Positions 6,703 to 9,862 of a stretch of DNA of 9,862 nt are shown here, in pieces. Both the position numbers and the translations under genes were made by a program. The stretch is from Bacteroidales bacterium UBA5281 (GTDB lineage Bacteria > Bacteroidota > Bacteroidia > Bacteroidales > Lentimicrobiaceae): assembly GCA_002410555.1 (NCBI GenBank), contig DHSR01000004.1, positions 1 to 9,862 on the forward strand. The letters are read 5' to 3'. How positions within the stretch are numbered: the stretch's first letter is position 1; each line of letters opens with the position of its first letter. Under the pieces are notes generated by a model, which ran no database searches, was not told where the DNA came from, and saw only the letters and a list, made by a program, of their open reading frames with translations.

Positions 6703-6710
6703 CAAATTTA
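6703..6710 (-). promoter_or_regulatory. -7 promoter element of the DUF2400 gene, implying a leaderless mRNA
   Basis: On the minus strand this reads TAAATTTG, an exact TAnnTTTG match, followed by CACC and then the ATG at 6698-6696. The predicted transcription start falls at or within a base or two of the start codon. No good TTG -33 element is visible. The same element at the same spacing precedes the MFS gene. Confidence 0.55.
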
Positions 6711-6929
6711 CACTGAAATTTCGGGTTTATGGTTGGTAGTTTTACCTCTCATATCAAAGCTGGGATCAAACTGTCAAAATCCGGGTGTTTATATTTTATA
6801 ATTGCTAATATCTTTAAAATAAATAGCAAGCATTGCCCTAAAAAAGGTATCCTGAAAATCTTTTTAGTATCTTCCCTTGTTTAACCATTAAAAATCTTTA
6901 ATTTTAACCCCTCATAAAAAGCAAACTGA

Positions 6930-7520
6930 ATGGAAAAGATTGAGCTGAAGCTATTGGGAATGATCAACAGCCAGTCACAGAGTGGAGCATATACTTTAAT
7001 ATTAGGAGAAGCTGAAGGCAAACGCCGTTTACCTATACTTATCAATGGGTTTGAAGCTCAGGCCATATTGTTTCACATTGAGCAGATCAAAATACCCCGA
7101 CCACTTACCCACGATTTATTCAAGAATTTTGCCGATATCTTCACAATACAATTCAAAGAAGTAATCGTCAGTAAATTTGCCCAGGGCATTTTTTATGCCA
7201 CCCTGGTTTGTGAATCCAACGGTATAATACATAATATTGATTCACGTACCTCTGATGCCATTGCCCTTGCGGTGAGGTTTAACTGCCCCATTTATGCGTT
7301 TGAACCTGTTCTTGCTGCAGCAGGAGTTTCGCTGGATGATGAGCCCGATATTGACGATCTGGCTACAGGTGGAATTACCGTGCAGGATGATAGTGTGGAA
7401 TTTGAGAAACTCTCGGTTGATGAATTGCAGGAATTAATGAATGATGCTATTGAAAAGGAAGATTATGAAAGGGCTTCTCAATTGCGTGATATTATCAAAA
7501 AACGAAAAGCAGGTAAATAG
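6930..7520 (+). CDS. DUF151 bifunctional nuclease family protein with UVR motif
   Basis: A 196-residue cytoplasmic protein with two parts. Residues about 5-128 form the BFN (DUF151) domain, recognised from LPILINGFEAQAI (34-46), RPLTHDLFKN (57-66) and NIDSRTSDAIALAVR (102-116). Some family members have been reported to have DNase and RNase activity, but the catalytic residues are poorly defined. An acidic linker (134-158) leads to a C-terminal UVR motif (about 162-193, VDELQELMNDAIEKEDYERA), the helical hairpin used for protein contacts in UvrB/UvrC and also fused to BFN domains in Bacteroidetes. The length is usual for this architecture. The nucleoside transporter gene starts 30 bases after its stop, so the two are almost certainly co-transcribed. 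The promoter is unclear; TATCTTCC at 6869-6876 is only a weak match. Family assignment is confident; nuclease activity is taken from family knowledge. Confidence 0.93.
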   Translation: MEKIELKLLGMINSQSQSGAYTLILGEAEGKRRLPILINGFEAQAILFHIEQIKIPRPLTHDLFKNFADIFTIQFKEVIVSKFAQGIFYATLVCESNGIIHNIDSRTSDAIALAVRFNCPIYAFEPVLAAAGVSLDDEPDIDDLATGGITVQDDSVEFEKLSVDELQELMNDAIEKEDYERASQLRDIIKKRKAGK

Positions 7521-7550
7521 CCTGTTGCATTTAAATCTCAATAAGCTACT

Positions 7551-9017
7551 ATGAAGAGAGTATTAGTATTGTGGCTGCCATTACTATTAATGCTGCTGTC
7601 CCTTGGGAACCTTACTGCCCAGACTGTTGTATCTGATTCCATTGTATATGCCGATACAGCGGTTGCTGTTGCCGATGCGCCGGTAAATAACATAGTGCCC
7701 AAACTTACTGAATCCACAGGAGTTTTTACGGTTGGTGGCATACTTCGCGGGTTATTGGGTATGCTCACCATTATTCTTATTGCCTGGATATTTAGCACCA
7801 ACCGAAGGGCAATATCCTGGAAAAATGTTGGCATTGGATTGTTAATTCAGGTTACTCTGGCCATAAGTATTTTGTATGTGCAGCCTGTGCGGGTGGCTTT
7901 TGAGTTTGTTGGAAAAATATTTGTTGCCATCCTCAACTTCTCTGCTGCCGGCAGCGAATTTTTGCTGGGTGGATTGATGAATGTGGACACCTATGGTTTT
8001 ATTTTTGCTTTTCAGGTATTGCCTACCATTATTTTCTTTTCTGCGCTTACCAGCCTTCTGTTCTACCTCGGTATCATTCAAAAAGTGGTCTATGTCCTGG
8101 CCTGGCTAATGACCAAAGCACTTCAACTCTCAGGTGCCGAAAGTCTATCGGTAGCCGGCAATATTTTTCTTGGTCAGACAGAGTCACCACTTATGATCAA
8201 GGCCTACCTTGATAAAATGAATCGATCTGAGATTTTGCTGGTAATGATAGGTGGCATGGCAACGCTTGCCGGCGGGGTGCTGGCAGCCTACATTAGTTTT
8301 TTAGGAGGATCTGACCCTGCTCAACGGCTTATCTTTGCCAAACACCTGCTGGCGGCTTCGGTAATGGCAGCACCCGGAGCAGTGGTAATATCAAAAATTC
8401 TGGTCCCCCAGACTGAAAAAATTGACGATGTGGTGGAAATATCAAAAGAGAAAGTTGGCAGCAATGTGTTGGATGCAATTTCAAACGGTACCACCGAGGG
8501 ATTAAAACTTGCTGCAAACGTAGCCGCCATGTTGCTGGTGTTTATTGCCTTTATCGCCATGGCCAACTTTATTCTGATTAGAATAGGTGGCTTATTCAAT
8601 CTTAATCCCATTATTGAACAGGCTACATCGGGTCAATACAATGAACTTTCACTACAGGTGTTGCTTGGCTATCTGCTTGCTCCGCTTATGTGGTTGATTG
8701 GAGTTAATTCCAACGACATTATCATGCTGGGTCAACTGTTGGGCGAAAAACTTATTCTTACTGAATTTATAGGTTACATCAGTCTGGCCGACCTGAAATC
8801 ATCCGGCATGCTCACCAATCCCAAAAGTATTATTATGGCCACCTATATGCTATGTGGATTTGCCAATTTTGCCTCCATAGGGATACAAATTGGTGGCATT
8901 GGTTCTCTGGCACCGGGTAAGCGTGTGCTGCTTTCTGAATTCGGCATGAGGGCACTCCTTGGTGGAACGCTGGCATCATTGCTGTCAGCCACCATTATCG
9001 GAGTAATTCTGGGATGA
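7551..9017 (+). CDS. nupC: Concentrative (Na+-coupled) nucleoside transporter, CNT/NupC family
   Basis: A 488-residue inner-membrane symporter that imports nucleosides with Na+ or H+. The alignment with Vibrio cholerae CNT (recalled) starts at about residue 60 and keeps all main ligands. N204, Q209, T210 and E211 in AGNIFLGQTESPL correspond to N149, Q154, T155 and E156 (nucleobase and cation side). E405 in TEFIGYISL, and N439 and S442 in CGFANFASIGIQ, correspond to the ribose-binding E332, N368 and S371. Conservation of the N149 site favours Na+ coupling. Unlike the bacterial prototypes it begins with a signal-peptide-like segment (1-24, ending LTAQ) and a roughly 35-residue polar stretch, which should put the pre-transport N-terminus in the periplasm after cleavage. 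It is the second gene of an operon with DUF151, and a hairpin follows about 20 bases after the stop. Confidence 0.95.
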   Translation: MKRVLVLWLPLLLMLLSLGNLTAQTVVSDSIVYADTAVAVADAPVNNIVPKLTESTGVFTVGGILRGLLGMLTIILIAWIFSTNRRAISWKNVGIGLLIQVTLAISILYVQPVRVAFEFVGKIFVAILNFSAAGSEFLLGGLMNVDTYGFIFAFQVLPTIIFFSALTSLLFYLGIIQKVVYVLAWLMTKALQLSGAESLSVAGNIFLGQTESPLMIKAYLDKMNRSEILLVMIGGMATLAGGVLAAYISFLGGSDPAQRLIFAKHLLAASVMAAPGAVVISKILVPQTEKIDDVVEISKEKVGSNVLDAISNGTTEGLKLAANVAAMLLVFIAFIAMANFILIRIGGLFNLNPIIEQATSGQYNELSLQVLLGYLLAPLMWLIGVNSNDIIMLGQLLGEKLILTEFIGYISLADLKSSGMLTNPKSIIMATYMLCGFANFASIGIQIGGIGSLAPGKRVLLSEFGMRALLGGTLASLLSATIIGVILG

Positions 9018-9039
9018 TCTTTCGTTTATAAAAAATAAC

Positions 9040-9066
9040 TGAGGCTGCCATACAGGGGCAGCCTCA
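9040..9066 (-). terminator. Bidirectional terminator between nupC and the DIPF-repeat gene
   Basis: TGAGGCTGCC (9040-9049) and GGCAGCCTCA (9057-9066) form a perfect 10-bp stem with a 7-base loop. On the minus strand it is followed by GTTATTTTTTATA, a good T tract that would end the transcript of the repeat-protein gene. On the plus strand it lies 22 bases after the nupC stop but has no T tract, so termination in that direction is less certain. Confidence 0.8.
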
Positions 9067-9122
9067 ATAGCTTAGTGTAGTAAGATTTAGTCAGAACGAG
9101 TACTTTTATCAGTTATTCATTA

Positions 9123-9542
9123 TTATTCCGCCACCTGTGAGTAATCCCGGGCAATCTGAGCAGTATTAAAGGGTATGTCATTCACATAGGGTTCAGCCAC
9201 CAACCCATAAGTGCCTGCATCTTTTAGAGCCTGTTCCTCAAATATTGAGCGGGTGTTGAAAGGAATGTCATCAATATATCCTTCTTCCGTTAAAACAGAT
9301 TTTATTTCAGGAGTGTACCGGGCTGATATGCTACTGGTTTCAAAAGGAATATCATTAACATAGGGTTCATCCGGCAGTAAGGCTGATTTTGTTAATTCTT
9401 CCGGAGAGCTTTGCATGGTGTCGTTAATGTTAGAAGTGCGATTTTCACTGATGGGAAATTTTTTATTTGCGTTCACCGGTGAACCGTAAGTCAGGTGCAT
9501 GATCAACAATGCTATGGAGATGATAAAGATTCTCGTTTTCAT
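9123..9542 (-). CDS. Small secreted protein with three DIPF repeats, function unknown
   Basis: A 139-residue protein with an N-terminal signal peptide (MKTRIFIISIALLIMHLTYG, cut near residue 20-25) and no further membrane segment, so it should be exported to the periplasm or beyond. The mature part carries three copies of a 14-residue motif, E-x-Y-[VI]-[ND]-D-I-P-F-[EN]-T-x-x-I, at residues 59-72, 87-100 and 117-130, spaced 28 and 30 residues apart. The linkers are acidic or polar and unrelated, except that copies one and three share EPYVNDIPF exactly. I recall similar YxNDIPFNT repeats in unnamed Bacteroidetes proteins but no function. I chose the start at 9542, not the ATG 51 bases upstream, because it places the lysine-initiated signal peptide at the N-terminus. 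The gene stands alone, converges on nupC and ends at a good terminator. Confidence 0.75.
   Translation of the reverse strand: MKTRIFIISIALLIMHLTYGSPVNANKKFPISENRTSNINDTMQSSPEELTKSALLPDEPYVNDIPFETSSISARYTPEIKSVLTEEGYIDDIPFNTRSIFEEQALKDAGTYGLVAEPYVNDIPFNTAQIARDYSQVAE
9153..9368 (-). repeat. Three coding repeats of the DIPF motif
   Basis: The repeat units are encoded at 9327-9368, 9243-9284 and 9153-9194 (minus strand). Units one and three share nine identical residues, but the DNA differs at several third positions (for example ATATCATTAACATAGGG against ATGTCATTCACATAGGG on the plus strand). The repeats are therefore conserved at the protein level and are not a recent DNA duplication. Confidence 0.7.
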
Positions 9543-9720
9543 ATCGATGAGGTTTTTGGGTTTTGTTGCTTGCTCATAATATGCTAAAAACATGCCAAAG
9601 GTTATATCGCATTGATATGCAGTGATATATAAAGTAATTTGCGCATTGTGTACACCGGAAGTGTACGTTTCCGATCAGGGTTTGTGCACAAGCGAACAAA
9701 ATGAATTCATTCATTAATCA

Positions 9721-9800
9721 CCCATCCGCAAATGCCGCAGATCACAATCCTTAGCAATGCGCTTTTTGACTGGATTTACAAAATTTACAGGTTTGTTTTT
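9721..9800 (-). repeat. Candidate dispersed intergenic repeat with 9-base units
   Basis: On the minus strand this contains three diverged 9-base units, CCTGTAAAT (9791-9783), TTTGTAAAT (9782-9774) and CCAGTCAAA (9773-9765), followed by GCTAAGGATTGTGATCTGCGG and CATTTGCGGATG. The pattern resembles the AATCCTGTAAATCCTGTCAAAA and ATCTGCG-type dispersed intergenic elements I recall from Bacteroidetes genomes. Only one copy lies in this window, so the assignment rests on memory. Confidence 0.4.
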
Positions 9801-9844
9801 TAACAGCCCTGCCTTCATGCCCGGTGATAGCGCGCGCTTGTAGC

Positions 9845-9858
9845 GCCTGCGGGCAGGC
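9845..9858. repeat. Short inverted repeat at window end
   Basis: GCCTG (9845-9849) and CAGGC (9854-9858) pair around CGGG. It is in a GC-rich patch that is cut by the window edge, so it may be one arm of a larger element or the terminator of a gene outside the window. Confidence 0.35.
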
Positions 9859-9862
9859 AATG

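Larger units (their letters stand above)
9543..9862. other. Non-coding end region
   Basis: I see no convincing gene in these 320 bases. The part next to the repeat-protein gene must hold its promoter; the nearest match on the minus strand is TAACCTTTG (spacer one base too long) near 9596-9604. GTGTAC occurs at 9648-9653 and 9661-9666, and a palindrome ATGAATTCAT at 9701-9710. From about 9720 the sequence looks like a dispersed intergenic repeat. The last 50 bases are markedly more GC-rich, with AGCGCGCGCT (9829-9838) and a GCCTG/CAGGC hairpin (9845-9858). Confidence 0.5.

Noticed and set aside
6754..6778. Three TCAAA repeats between DUF2400 and DUF151
   Set aside because: Spacings (12 and 8 bases) are irregular and the motif is too short to exceed chance.
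7538..8611. Several minus-strand open frames of 60-98 codons
   Set aside because: All are opposite nupC, which is conserved over its full length.
9543..9593. Upstream start adding 17 residues to the DIPF-repeat protein
   Set aside because: The extra residues are polar and would bury the signal peptide; the start at 9542 gives a standard Met-Lys leader.
9721..9862. Short C-terminal gene fragment on the minus strand ending in TAA near 9718
   Set aside because: The frame reads through the 9-base repeat units (N-P-V-like runs) and resembles the false ORFs made by dispersed repeats rather than a gene.

Overview
The window looks like an ordinary chromosomal stretch from a Bacteroidetes bacterium, most likely Bacteroidales-like. 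The evidence is AT-rich intergenic DNA, A-rich start regions without Shine-Dalgarno sequences, promoter matches to the Bacteroidetes -7 element TAnnTTTG, signal peptides cut just before Gln, a Na+-type K+-dependent membrane pyrophosphatase, and a DUF2400/TIGR02757 protein. I found no rRNA, tRNA, CRISPR array, insertion sequence or phage gene.

Layout. Positions 39-1286 (minus strand) carry two peroxide-defence genes, a rubrerythrin-like protein and an exported glutathione peroxidase, separated by a good intrinsic terminator. A divergent MFS-type transporter follows (1378-2697, plus). A 385-base gap holds a clear promoter and a hairpin-rich leader for the membrane pyrophosphatase hppA (3083-5413, plus), which ends at a 14-bp perfect inverted repeat. 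A minus-strand pair, DUF2400 then a small thioredoxin-like protein (6698 down to 5566), converges on hppA. Divergent from that pair is a plus-strand operon of a DUF151 bifunctional-nuclease/UVR protein and a concentrative nucleoside transporter (6930-9017). A shared hairpin separates this operon from a convergent small secreted protein built on three E-x-Y-[VI]-x-D-I-P-F-x-T repeats (9123-9542, minus). The last ~300 bases are non-coding and include what looks like a dispersed intergenic repeat.

How the genes work together. hppA turns cytosolic PPi, a by-product of nucleic-acid and protein synthesis, into an ion gradient. If it pumps Na+, it could help feed the Na+-coupled nucleoside transporter. 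DUF151 plus nupC may form a nucleotide-handling unit. The rubrerythrin, glutathione peroxidase and thioredoxin-like protein point to redox defence. These links are inferred from gene content only.

Most notable points: a rubrerythrin whose di-iron site has lost three of seven expected ligands while its rubredoxin domain is intact; the DIPF-repeat secreted protein; two unrelated genes with the identical arrangement TAAATTTG-N4-ATG, predicting leaderless mRNAs; and residues in HppA that fit the dual Na+,H+-pumping subfamily. I see no defence island or clearly new multi-gene system.
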